A stretch of DNA of 50,723 bases from Chlamydomonas sphaeroides (lineage: Eukaryota; Chlorophyta; Chlorophyceae; Chlamydomonadales; Chlamydomonadaceae): the NCBI GenBank assembly GCA_001662425.1, contig BDDC01000183.1, positions 1-50,723 of the forward strand, in the 5' to 3' direction. Below the pieces are notes generated by a model that saw only the letters and a list, made by a program, of their open reading frames with translations, was not told the origin of the DNA and did no database searches. Of this stretch, positions 13,601 through 23,564 are shown piece after piece. The number at the start of each line of letters is the position of its first letter. Positions within the stretch are counted from its first letter, which is position 1. The translations under genes were made by a program, and so were the position numbers.

Positions 13601-16600
13601 ACACCCCCGGAAGCTGGACCTGGTAAGTTGGGGGCGGTAGGGGCGGGCATATGTGACGAGTTGGCAGCGAGCATCTAGCCGCGACGGCGGCATGCAGTCA
13701 TGCATCGTTGGCATCAATCTGTACATACCTGTTGCACACTCCCCTACGTATCGACCAGCGAGCACTGACCCCCTATGCATGGCCCTAAATATCCACCACC
13801 ACCAGCGCCTGCCTGGACGGAGCTGACGCCAGCGACTCCCGCACGTGCGGCCCAGGTACGTCCTCTTGGCGATCCAGGAACCTCGGCGCTGCTGGCGTTG
13901 CTAGCAGCCCGCCGCCACGGCCATGGCTGGCAAGCCCATACACGGCGGGGTGCGGGCTTATGGTCGGACCCACTGCCGGGCGTTGTTCCAATCCATTAAT
14001 AATTGCTCCCTTGTTTGCCTAACTTGCCGCAGCCATCGGTGGTGTGAACGCAACCAATCTGGCACTGGGCAAGGTACGTGAGTGGGTGTGCGAGTTACTG
14101 CTGCCATTGGGCAATGGGCGGAGATGCATCTATCGATCGTGATACATACACGGCTTGTGTTGCTTGTGCGTGGGTGAGTGCGCGTGGCTGTCCTCTGCGC
14201 TCCCATGGTATGACTTGGTCGTCCCAAGACGGACGGAGTAGTTGCTTGGGACCAGGGATCGTATCTTACCCCCTGCCAAGTCATCACCCCGTGTGGGTGA
14301 CTTCCCCTGCCAAGCCACCCGGTGTGGGTGACTTCCCCTGTGTGGGTGACTTCCCCTCGCCTCCGGTGACTTCCCGGCCGCAAGGCGAGGGGAAGTCACC
14401 GGTGGTGGCGCCGAAGACTGTAGCGCATAGCAAAAATCAGCATTTGGGGTGACTTTGCTGGCCTTCGGCCGCCTGAGATCACCCAGCCCGGGTGACTTCA
14501 GTCTCAAATGGCCAACACGTCGGGTGACTTGGGTACCCTCGCTGGGCAACCCAAAAGATACGAGCCCTGCTTGGGACCGGGCTGCCAGTACACAGTAGTG
14601 TCATACACATGTTGCCACGCCTGTGCATATCCGTCTGTCTGCCTGCTTGCATCACGCTGCCAACCATCCATGTTCCGGGGCCCTCTGTATCAACGCAGAA
14701 CACGGTGGCCTCCAGTTTCGCGATAATGTGAGAGCAAGGGAGACCAGCAGGGCTGGATTGATGCAGCCGGCAATCAACAGGGACGTCGGCATCTGTCGCT
14801 TTGCTTTGGCCCTACTGAGCCATCCCGCCCCACTTAGCCCCCCCCGCCCTATCTAGCTACCTGTCTTAGCCATGTATCAATGTGGCGGCTCTATCTGCAC
14901 CTTACCCGGCTGCCGTGCAGCGTCCTCGCCCCCTACGGTGCCGGTCGTACCGTGGATGGCGACACGTCAACTTCCTCCGCACACCTCCTGACACAGGATG
15001 ATGATGGTGGGAAATGCTTGCCGGCGGCTAGTAGCATGCCAGCACGCACGAAGCGTGCGGCTGCGGGCATACATTCCCGCACACTCCATCATTTTTGTTC
15101 GCCAATAATCTTCCGGAAAGACAGAGTACTCCGTCTAGGATGGCCCTCGGCTGCCTTCGCACTCTACTCGTACGTCATGAGCGCCGTGCATACATGCATC
15201 CTCATGCATATGCATGTTTCAAGGCGCTTTACCTCACCTCCACCACCGCAGTCAATCCGTTCATGGCCGTTGACCTGGCGGCCCGGTCCATGGTGGTCCG
15301 TGTTGTCATATGGAACCGTGATCTGGACAACTCAACCCTCGCCCGCCTCCAGAACGCGGTGCGTGATGCGGGTCAGGACCAGCAGGATGGAGGCATGGAG
15401 CGTGGGACACGTGTATTGTGATGCTATAGTTAAACCTCCTGCATGCCATGATGAGCCTAGTATGCCGACACGGAGTATAAAGAGAGTGTCATCATCACTA
15501 TCATCACTGAGGAATGGGCTGCATCTCGCCGCGCATCCAAGCATACACATGGCTTGACACAACATAATAGACACATAGATACACGCGCACAGCATCGATC
15601 ACGGCCATGTTCGTCCAACGTTGTTAATCGTTGTCACATACAGGAGCTGCGCATTGGTGACGTCAACGTGATGACGTCTACGGCGACTGATGCTACACTT
15701 GCCCAGAATATGCTGGTGAGTGTGGGGCTAAGGGATACATGTTGGGTGGCTGTCATAGTTAGTCAACAAAGGAATTACACAGCCTGCTGAGGCGCGGACG
15801 GCTGTGCCGCTGGCCTCACGACACAGGGTATGGTGCTGCTGCTTCCCGCCCCCCGGCCTGCATCGTGTAGGTTTGGCGCAACGAGCCGTCCGAGTTTGGC
15901 CTTGCTATCTACAACATCTCGCTTATGAGGTGAGCAGGGATGGCTAGAGTGACGCAACCGCGCGTGGCTGCAAATTGTGCCCACGGGCGGGTGCTGGCTG
16001 GTATGTTCTGAAATATATAAGCCCCCACAGCACGCACGGCTGCAACGCCATGCTATCCATCGCCACATTGATCAGTCCCCACGACAGATGAAACACTTAC
16101 ATCCAGCATACATACATGCATGCGCGAGCCATGTGCGCCTGCTGACACGCATCCCTGTGTGCCTCTGCCGCTGTGGTTGCTTGCCGTGCTGCAGCGTCCC
16201 AGCGTTTGGACGCTATGTATCACTCCAGGTCAGGAAGCGGCACGCAATGATTACATGTAATGAAGCGGGCTGAATGACTCAACGCCAGGGTTAGCCACGT
16301 TGGGCTTCATCGCACGCTGTTGGTGATCATTAAGCATTTTAGCTTAGCTATGATGACTTGCCAGCCCACATGTCTTGTCCATCCCAAGGCTGCCGTGCTT
16401 GCAGCTGTTAAAACCACGTCCTTGACCTGCATGCCTGCCGCAGAACTTTAACCCAGACACCGCGAATGACCAGCTGTAAGGCCCCCAACCGTGCATGGAC
16501 TACCTTCAAATGATTATTTGTCATATAATATGCAAAAGTATATACATCCTCTAAGTTGGTCTATATCATCAGTAAATTATTTTACTATATATGCATACTC

Positions 16601-18959
16601 TTATTTATATACACAGTGTGCGCAGCAGGGCACGCCAGCCACGAATTTCAATCCATTTGTGGGGGGGGGCGTGAATGGAGGAATTCAATCCCACACACCC
16701 AGCCACACCGTTCTAACCGTTCATACTCATCATGCCCGTGTTCGTTGAGGAGAGCACCAAATCGCGTACCCCGTGACGGACAGCTATCTAGCTGTGCAGC
16801 AGTGCTGTTATTTGCATGTAACGATATGTGGTGCAACTCTATATAGTGGATGGCTCTGATTATTATGCTGCTTCCGCATGTCCCGCGGCTTCTGCCCCAC
16901 AGCTCGATCCAGGAGATCCAGGTGTTCGGATCACAGCTCCCATTCTGTAAGTATCGAAGTGAAGTTAGATTGGCTAGAGGTGCTGTACATATAGATGCAT
17001 GTATGGGCTGCTTGTTGTACGCATGCAGCAGGGAGCGGACAGACGTAAGCAAGGGAGGGGGGGTAGAAACCTATTGTCCCGCAATCCTACATCCAAGGAA
17101 ATTACAGCAGATGACGAGCCAAGCCAATCAAATGCAACACCTAAACAGCGCCCCCTGCCTATCAATCTCTCCTGCTGGACTTTTTGCATTCTACCAGCTG
17201 TCGGCGTCAACATTGCACTCTACCGGCCTGTCTACGTCAGCAGTGACTCTGTGGCGCCGTCAGTTGCGTCACGGCTGACGGATGGGGCCACCAACAGCTC
17301 GTGGACCTCCGCGGTGGGCTCCCAGGTGCGTGGGTTGGAGTGCTGGGATGTAGCACGGGGCACATAGACGTCTATCTGCATGGTCTAGTGCACAGTAGTG
17401 ACTTGCAGCGTACGTAGATATGCTCATCACGGGCCCAAGCAAGCTCGAGCAAGAGCCTGGGAATTCGTCAGAGACAAAGATGCAGCTAGCGTGTTCCAAT
17501 CGGCACACAAAATACGAAGCTTCAGTTGTTAGGCAGGCCTCGCTTGCTTGTTAGGCATGCAGCAGCAGCAGCAGCGCCCCACTACTCGCACATACAAGCA
17601 TGCATCAAGCGAGTCAGTCTACTGCTGGTCTACTGATGCCGCCATTTGTCATGCCGTCCCTCACGCAGGATCCTACCCCTTACATCTCCATCGACCTTGG
17701 TGCGTGTGTCCACCTGCACCACTACTGCCAGATAGAGGCATGCGCCACCGGGGCCACGTGGCCCTATCTAGCTAGCTACATGTTGTGTTGTGTGTATGCG
17801 CCGCCTACACCATCGACTTTACTTGCCTGACGCCGTTTATTTGAGGCTGTGTCCACTACCTAGCTGTGGGCCCATCCACAAGCAAATAGCAACTCGGCAC
17901 GTATCCCTAGCCGCTTGCCTGTCATACATACATACGTACTTACATACATGCACACCCTGCGTTCAATCCAGGCCTATCATCAACTGTCGAGTCTGTGGTT
18001 GTCGTGCTGCCCACAACTGGTGAGCTGTTATGTAGATGCAGGCAATCTTTCCTGCAATACCGCATGTAGTTGTGAACGAGCGAGCGAGCGTGTCCAGTGT
18101 GCTCTGCGCGTGTCACGAACAGTAGCAGTGCTCAAAGCACCTCATTGATGCCGTCGGCTGCTTTATAAGCTTGCGTATGCCCCCATCTTGCTGCATTTAT
18201 GTGCAGGCCAGCTTGGCTGGCAGGAGATCCGCGTCGGCAACGCCTCTGTCACGGGCCCCAGCCAGAACCTCACGGCCAACGGACTGGCCTGGAGTGAGGT
18301 TAGCACGACCTGGGCCTCGGCCAGCCGCACCATCAGCATCTCCCCGGCACGAAACGGCCGCTGGCTGACGCTTCAGGTGCGGATTATACCCGGCCGTTGT
18401 GACATGTGTAAGCTGGTGGACCCAAGCAACACCCTTGCTTCTCTGGCTGCAGGGCTCGGCCGCCAGCAACACCAGCATCGCTCGTTCGGTGGTGGAGGTG
18501 CGGGTGATGGGTCAGCGCAGCGACCCGCAGCGGTCGGTCATCCCCTCGTGGTGTGCACGGCAGGGCGGTGCCAGCCGCTGCACGCAGCCCAACAGCCGCT
18601 GCCTGGACACGCTGTCGGGGCCCAAGTGCGTGTGCAGCACGGTGAGACAAGTGGAGGCGGGGGAGGGAGGGAGGGGAGGGGCTGGCCGGGATAGATGGGC
18701 TGGCTGGGCGTGTGGCTGGCTTGCAGAGCAACCAGCAGCGTGTGGGCTGCTGGGTGAGTTGGGTCGACTGCTTGGATGGAGCCTCACTCGGTTGACAAGG
18801 TGTCTCCTGCAGCCCAGCGCACAGCACATCGTGCCACCCTGGCCACTGTACCTTGAACATATCATCGAACCTGAATATGCGCTCCCCACGCACCTCGACT
18901 TCCATTGCATGCAGGGCTATGTCTTCAACACGACCCAGAGCGCCTGTGCTTTGGTATAG
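1894..18959 (+). CDS. Secreted EGF-like / F-type-lectin-like repeat protein, 56 exons
   Basis: A complete model: 56 exons join in phase to 4677 bases, 1558 residues plus TAG at 18957-18959. Exon 1 (1894-1960) encodes a signal peptide (MRPAAFLTAVTCLVACG…) and no membrane span or GPI-type tail follows, so the product should be secreted. Order by residue: unique Cys-rich start (about 23-108); EGF-like modules (about 108-590); first discoidin/F-type-lectin-like pair (about 633-940); Cys module (about 945-1000); Ser/Pro-rich hinge (about 1003-1085); EGF-like module (about 1086-1147); second lectin-like pair (about 1190-1500); Cys module and short tail. A role in extracellular matrix or carbohydrate recognition follows from the folds and is inferred. 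The protein as a whole matches no named gene I know. Two introns use GC donors. Intron sequence is AT-richer than the exons. Exon coordinates are given in the sub-entries. Confidence 0.88.
8061..12076 (+). other. Exons 20-35: first F-type-lectin/discoidin-like block
   Basis: Exons: 8061-8131, 8333-8382, 8540-8580, 8783-8811, 9011-9096, 9258-9364, 9527-9598, 9747-9805, 9958-9991, 10188-10219, 10328-10374, 10635-10747, 11014-11044, 11247-11288, 11598-11782 and 11891-12076. They encode the jelly-roll signature of the F5/8C and fucolectin families: an NLA start, GAGRVVDG, a PWLAIDL strand, VVIYNRNL…RL, GRYVTLQ and IQEIQVFG. A second, shorter copy follows (RLTDG, YVSIDLG, QEIRIGNASVTG, GRWLTLQ). 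The block closes with a Cys module (WCAQQGGASRC…). Exon 31 ends before a GC donor at 10748. Calcium or sugar binding is a family property and not proven here. Confidence 0.82.
11081..11128. repeat. 14-bp perfect inverted repeat in an intron
   Basis: Arms 11081-11094 (AAACCCGCACCACA) and 11115-11128 pair perfectly around a 20-base loop, inside intron 32 (11045-11246) of the matrix-protein gene. No function is evident. Confidence 0.75.
12208..12524 (+). other. Exon 36: Ser/Pro-rich hinge
   Basis: After about 15 residues closing a Cys module (GLVYSMAQGACV), the exon encodes about 80 residues of SPP/PPSP-type repeats and then SCSTG, which starts the next EGF-like module. Such hinges are a hallmark of hydroxyproline-rich wall glycoproteins and pherophorins in this algal group, so hydroxylation and glycosylation are likely by analogy. 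The hinge separates the two lectin-like blocks. The matching position after the second block (exon 56) has no hinge and ends the protein instead. Confidence 0.85.
12646..13347 (+). other. Exons 37-39: EGF-like module between the lectin blocks
   Basis: Exons 12646-12690, 12885-12949 and 13289-13347 read DNRCNDVDEC…GGFTCACSAGY…CVDADE, a canonical calcium-binding EGF consensus. The exon 37 acceptor was set at 12645 (…TTATAAG) because the stronger-looking CAG at 12661-12662 puts a stop in frame. Exon 39 parallels exon 19: both end in a 'C-x-GY…AANQTC…DE' unit just before a lectin block. Confidence 0.78.
13552..18959 (+). other. Exons 40-56: second F-type-lectin/discoidin-like block and C-terminus
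   Basis: Exons: 13552-13622, 13806-13855, 14033-14073, 14699-14727, 14921-15006, 15252-15358, 15644-15715, 15871-15929, 16195-16228, 16444-16475, 16903-16946, 17198-17325, 17669-17699, 17972-18019, 18207-18376, 18453-18641 and 18915-18959. They repeat exons 20-35 almost unit for unit (TNLALGK, GAGRTVDG, VVIWNRDLD, GRYVSLQ, IQEIQVFG, then RLTDG, YISIDLG, QEIRVGNASVTG, GRWLTLQ and WCARQGGASRC). Exon 56 encodes GYVFNTTQSACALV and the stop. Confidence 0.85.
14285..14535. repeat. GGTGACTT repeat array with an 18-bp hairpin in an intron
   Basis: Intron 42 (14074-14698), the longest in its neighbourhood, carries at least seven copies of GGTGACTT, three of them in the longer form GTGTGGGTGACTTCCCCT. 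Arms 14345-14362 and 14383-14400 form a perfect 18-base inverted repeat around a 20-base loop that itself contains another copy of the motif. Confidence 0.8.
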
Positions 18960-19790
18960 TAAGGACTCGCGGGGCAGTAGCAAGCACGTGATGTGGCCCA
19001 TTGTAGAGGTGACGGCACGACCTTCCTGCTTATGAGCCTTGGTGTGCCTGGACCACGTCCCTCCAACACTCGGACGGACTCGCCTACTTACTTCTGGAGG
19101 CTTGCAGGAGGCTTGCTTGCTTGCCGCGGATGTTGGGAACGATACCTGCCACCACAAGCAAGCTATCTATGTAGTTGATGTGATGCCAAGCGCGAGTCAA
19201 ATATACTGGAAGATGCCGTGGCTTAGTCGTCGACCCCACTCTAGTGTGCGTGATCCATGGGTGACCCTGTCAGCTTCACGTGTGTCCTTATGTGCTACCC
19301 GTGATGCACGCGTGCCCTGCGCGATTCATGTTGGTCCTTAATGACGGTATGCGAGCTGGCTGCCCTGCTGTGCGTTGCGAGTAAACATCATGTTGAGCAA
19401 GGACCCACACCTACCACAAGGGCTAGGCTCCGACACCTCCTGCCCCTCGCCGTGTGTTGATTGGCTTTAGTGTCCTTTCGGTAGCTAGCAATGGCTGCAC
19501 GTTCACGACTTTTTGGGGCTCCTGAGACTGGGTGGCCCATACAATTCACGTAAATCTTATCGAAGTATGCATGTACCAGGCTCGCTCACCGGTTGTATGT
19601 GTGCAGTGAGTGCGGTGGTGCGGTGGGCAAGCAGCTGCGCAGGCTTACTACGTGTGCACTGGTGCCGGCGGTTGGCCAGCATCAAAGCACTAGAAGCTGT
19701 CAACCGACTGTGGTAGCCTCTTGTTAGTGCCTTTCGTGAAGTTCTGCTTCTTAATTACATGTTATCAAGCGTGTAAATCCAAATTGTAGT
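18960..19790 (+). other. Probable 3' UTR of the matrix-protein gene
   Basis: No coding signal follows the TAG at 18957-18959. The first TGTAA on this strand is at 19772-19776, which is the usual volvocine polyadenylation signal; cleavage would fall a dozen or so bases later. Confidence 0.5.
19772..19776 (+). terminator. Candidate TGTAA polyadenylation signal
   Basis: TGTAA, the motif used in Chlamydomonas and Volvox in place of AATAAA, is the first plus-strand occurrence after the stop of the matrix-protein gene. Confidence 0.5.
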
Positions 19791-20048
19791 GCAATCAAGT
19801 GCGTATGTGCCTGTGTCTACACATCATTTTCTGGTGGCCTCTGCATGGCCCAATAAGCGGTATATATGTAGATACAGTACACACCAACCAAGCTCCATGG
19901 CACGCAGCCACAACATCTGCGACAGCAAGAGCAACCAGCACCGGTGGTAGGCGTGGGGCTCACCCCGTACACGCCCGCCCTCCTGAATGCAATGATATGT
20001 GCTTTGCACAAGTCGTAACCATTTCTATTTCTATCTGTTTCAACCAGC

Positions 20049-20522
20049 ATGGCAGTGGGGTCCAACTCTTCAATGGCCAGTCAACTAACGGACAGTCAAG
20101 GGGGCAATAATATCAATAGTAATATATATATATATATATATATATATCAAGTGCGCAGAGCCCACGTCATTAAGAAAGGAAGGCCATGTGTGGATGGGAC
20201 AGAGTTCCCAAACAAGCCCACCACCTCGAACACAATCAAGGATATCAAGTGTCACTTACGCCGGACTGCCATGCTCAACAGGTCTTATGTCAGGCGGCCG
20301 TACATGCTGAAGGGGTGCCACATTGTCATCAACCCTTGCTCCACACAGCCTGCAATTCCTGCTACTCAATTGGATGGAGCGGGGCTTGGAGGACTCCATG
20401 ATCGCTACACCTTGGGTAGTGGTGTTGTGACACCGCATATTATAGCCTTCGTTGTCACAGTACTGCTGTCTGTGAGTACTGTGAGGTGCAGGGAGTTGAT
20501 GGATGTGCGTGGGCTCAACTAA
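20049..20522 (+). CDS. Unsupported 157-codon open frame in AT-richer DNA
   Basis: Open from ATG to TAA with no introns needed. It runs through an (AT)13 microsatellite at 20122-20147 (read as Ile-Tyr repeats) and contains a short hydrophobic stretch near its end (IIAFVVTVLL). Its codon use lacks the G/C-rich third positions of the real genes nearby, and no family is recognised. It is more likely chance or a decayed sequence than a gene. Neighbouring frames at 20881-21162 and 21265-21456 (+) have the same character. Confidence 0.15.
   Translation: MAVGSNSSMASQLTDSQGGNNINSNIYIYIYIYQVRRAHVIKKGRPCVDGTEFPNKPTTSNTIKDIKCHLRRTAMLNRSYVRRPYMLKGCHIVINPCSTQPAIPATQLDGAGLGGLHDRYTLGSGVVTPHIIAFVVTVLLSVSTVRCRELMDVRGLN
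20122..20147. repeat. (AT)13 microsatellite
   Basis: Thirteen uninterrupted AT units. Confidence 0.95.
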
Positions 20523-20670
20523 CAGAGACCAGCGTGTCTTGCAATGTATGTGTCCTGCAAGCAACATCTTGTTGTGTCTTGACGTGTCTCAAGTCTAATT
20601 CACAGATTTGCCATATCCTGGCCTCAGACGAAGGCGTATGCTAGTGCACCATTGTATTGAGACGGCCAGC

Positions 20671-20737
20671 AGCAATAGTGCTGTTGTCTATCCACCGAGA
20701 GCAAATAGAGCGCTGGATAGACAACAGCACTATTGCT
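20671..20737. repeat. 24-bp perfect inverted repeat, candidate hairpin RNA
   Basis: Arms 20671-20694 (AGCAATAGTGCTGTTGTCTA…) and 20714-20737 are perfect reverse complements around a 19-base loop. With a couple of mismatches the pairing extends several bases outward (GGCCAGC against GTTGGCT). It could be a microRNA-type precursor or the remains of a small inverted-repeat element; nothing here decides between them. Confidence 0.85.
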
Positions 20738-21672
20738 GTTGGCTCCACTGCTGAACTTCCATTATTACCAAGAACTGATGACATCCAGGCTACGCCTCCA
20801 GCTCCCTGCTGGTGGCTTGCACATGGCACAGCCTTTAGTAAGCTAGCAATATTTGGTCGTAATCTGAGCTGCTGCTGTCATTGTTGATGCAGGTGTTGTA
20901 TGTTGCTTGCCCCCCGCAACACTACTCAGGGAAATGGCACTTAGGGGTCAGAGCCAACAGGATGGAGGGTATAATCAAATACCCAGACCAAGTTGTGTGT
21001 TGCTGCACAGAGTTGAACACCTTTCTGGTCGCCTACAAAGGGCTTCCTGGCCAATCCATGGTGTTTGCCGCACTCTTGGGGACGCAGTGCCTTTTTGTCC
21101 GAACAAAGTTTCATTTTGGATTTTGCCCGTACGTATCAGTTTGCATTATGCCACGGTCATAGTACAGACATCTATCTTATGAACTGCATGAACATCAGTA
21201 TAATGACCTTGTGATTACAGACAATGGAGTGCGGCTGCCCATAGTATAGCATCCATATGGCATTTTGCATGCATGTGGAACTGCATGCATTGGGATTGCA
21301 GCCTTCTCCCTGAGCTCTGGCTCTGGCTTGGTAATTCTTACAAGGACTAACATCGTCTTTGTCGACAATGGCTTATCAGTTTGGCTGGGTCTGGAGGGGG
21401 AAGTCAGCAGGGGATACTGGGTAAACAAACATGTGTGTATGTTTGCGGCTTGTTGAAGTCGCTCATTTTGTAAGACAAAGCACAATTTATCGTGAAGCTT
21501 GTTTGTTGTGCCTCGTCAGTTTGGCGGTGTTTACTTAGTGCCGATGACCAATCGCAGCCTCTCTTTATTTCCTGCAATTTTTGCGCCCCGCAGGCACAGG
21601 TAGGTTTCTGCTTTTTGTCGCCACTGCGTCTTTCACGCTCACGTTTGCGGATAACATTAATGCATTACAATC

Positions 21673-21978
21673 ATGGACACTGTGACCAAAGAGAGAGAGA
21701 GAGACGTTACAAAAGAAAACGGAAAAGGAAAGAGAAAGGAAAAGGCAAAAGCCAAAGAGAAGCAGAAAAAGGAAAAGCAAAAGGGACGAGCAAAAGCTCC
21801 CCAGCCTAAGGCTTCAGTGCTGGAGCGCACGCTACGCACGCACAGCAGTAGTCGCTGTGTTTGTGTATCCTCTTTGCACCTCACCGGAGAGCAGCGTGAT
21901 GAACCCTTTAGAGAGGTCATCACTGGCATATTTGTAGTATCCGGCTTCTTTGGGTCAGCTGCTTTACGCACCCAGTAG
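21673..21978 (+). CDS. Lys-rich 101-codon open frame, doubtful
   Basis: The frame starts MDTVTKERERD and continues into a run of Lys/Glu/Gly codons produced by a purine-rich tract (about 21688-21790). It then reads about 60 residues of ordinary composition, ending in a hydrophobic segment (ITGIFVVSGFFGSAAL). It may be a small basic protein, but the purine tract alone would create such a frame. No splice partners or homology are recognised. Confidence 0.2.
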   Translation: MDTVTKERERDVTKENGKGKRKEKAKAKEKQKKEKQKGRAKAPQPKASVLERTLRTHSSSRCVCVSSLHLTGEQRDEPFREVITGIFVVSGFFGSAALRTQ

Positions 21979-22524
21979 TAGCCTCAGGGGGGGTTGTTAC
22001 CGGTTTGCTCTTCCACGTCAATTGATACTTTTTTTCTCTGCTGCATCCACGGCGCCCTGGTCGCATTTTGTGTTGCCCACAATGCCACTATAAACTTTAA
22101 TCTTCCGTATGACGGTCTTGAAGCCCCATGCAGCACGGAGCGAGTTTCAGTTTCAGGACAATGCTGATCGTTGAGCAGCGCTCGGCGTGTGTTTCATGTT
22201 CCAAGAAACATACTGCGGTGGAATCCATGTAGCTAGATGGCTAGGGTGCGCTGTGCCAGCTTGCCCTCCCGTATTTTTAGTGCTTGGTTGATGTATATAA
22301 TGTATGGTGGAGGCTTCAGCTCAGTAACAGTCCGTGCTCATGGTCAACCCCAGCCAGGTTTATGTGTATGTAGCATTGTCTGGGTTAGTGCTCTTGTGTG
22401 CACTGCCGTCCATGTATATGGCATCGTGGGCGTCGTGGCACAGGGCTTGCTGCGCCTGGAGGTCACGGTAGGCCTGCACCAGGTCGCTGCCTCCGTGCAG
22501 CAGCACGCTCGCTGGCATATGGTT

Positions 22525-22560
22525 CAGCTGCCCTTGGTGCTCGACCACCAAGGGCAGCTG
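22525..22560. repeat. 15-bp perfect hairpin
   Basis: Arms 22525-22539 (CAGCTGCCCTTGGTG) and 22546-22560 pair perfectly around a 6-base loop. Looser complementarity continues for about 30 bases on each side. An open minus-strand frame of 92 codons (22360-22638) crosses it but is unsupported. Confidence 0.8.
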
Positions 22561-22953
22561 CATGCCCCATGGGCCGCCATGCAGCATTTGCACTGAAATC
22601 GAGATTGTGTCGCCCATCCACACACATCGTTGTTTCAATAATTTTGCTGTCTCATTAACACATGTGCAGCAGCGGTGGGCTGCCTGCCTGCTGGCCGGCT
22701 AGTGGAATCGCAATGAGGCAGCTACATGCCCCCTTGGCTGCCATGCTAACTGATGGGGACCACATGTGAGTGTGTCGTGACATTCTGTGTCGCTGGCTAC
22801 AATGGCAAGGCTCATCTGGAGCCCTGATTGGCATAAGGCAGCAGGTGTCAATGTACGACACCGCAGCCTGAGCGAGGTTCTGCCTCTCGTGTGTGTAGGC
22901 CCGATTAACAGTTCTCACGTACTTCCGCCCCAACTGGACTTCGCTCGGGCTCT

Positions 22954-22958
22954 TTACA
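22954..22958 (-). terminator. Candidate TGTAA polyadenylation signal, minus strand
   Basis: TTACA on the plus strand, that is TGTAA on the minus strand, about 600 bases beyond the stop of the J-domain gene at 23565. It is the nearest such motif I found. Confidence 0.4.
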
Positions 22959-23564
22959 ACATAACGTTGGTCCTTTTCACAAAGTAGTTGAAAGTGCCCG
23001 CGTCGTTGAGTGCCCATCCATTGCCCACTGCACAGTCCTCTTTCCTCTCAGGGCCGTATCAGGGCCGTACAATACCCAAAACCAGCGGCAAGTCCCCTCG
23101 TATCCGCATGACACGCCCCCACATTGCAGCAGCCATCACAGCAGCTTTCCCTTGCTGCGCGCGTGGAGCCGACGTCACACAGCAGCAGTGGTGGTCTAGT
23201 TGGTTGTCGAGCAGTGCATGCCGCGGCTGCCATTGCTGCCGCCAGTAACACCTTAGCCCAGACCATCCTTGTCGCCACTACTGGTGCTACCGACATAGGA
23301 CCTGCCCTGGCTCAACCCATGTTGTGATCATGTGCCCAGCTGCGTATGTATTTCACAATGGCCACCCCTGCTGCCACCCGGGCCCAACCTTCATTGCCGA
23401 CGCTGCCGCCCCCGTCGCGGCCACCCTCGTCGCGGCCGCGTCAATGACCCAGCAGAAGCAACCCCGATTTTCCTACATTCAGTGCAGCCCTGCATGCCGG
23501 CCCTGCCACATACGGCGCGCGCGCACCGCGTTCGGCGCATGCTGCAACAGCTGGCTGGCTTCAA

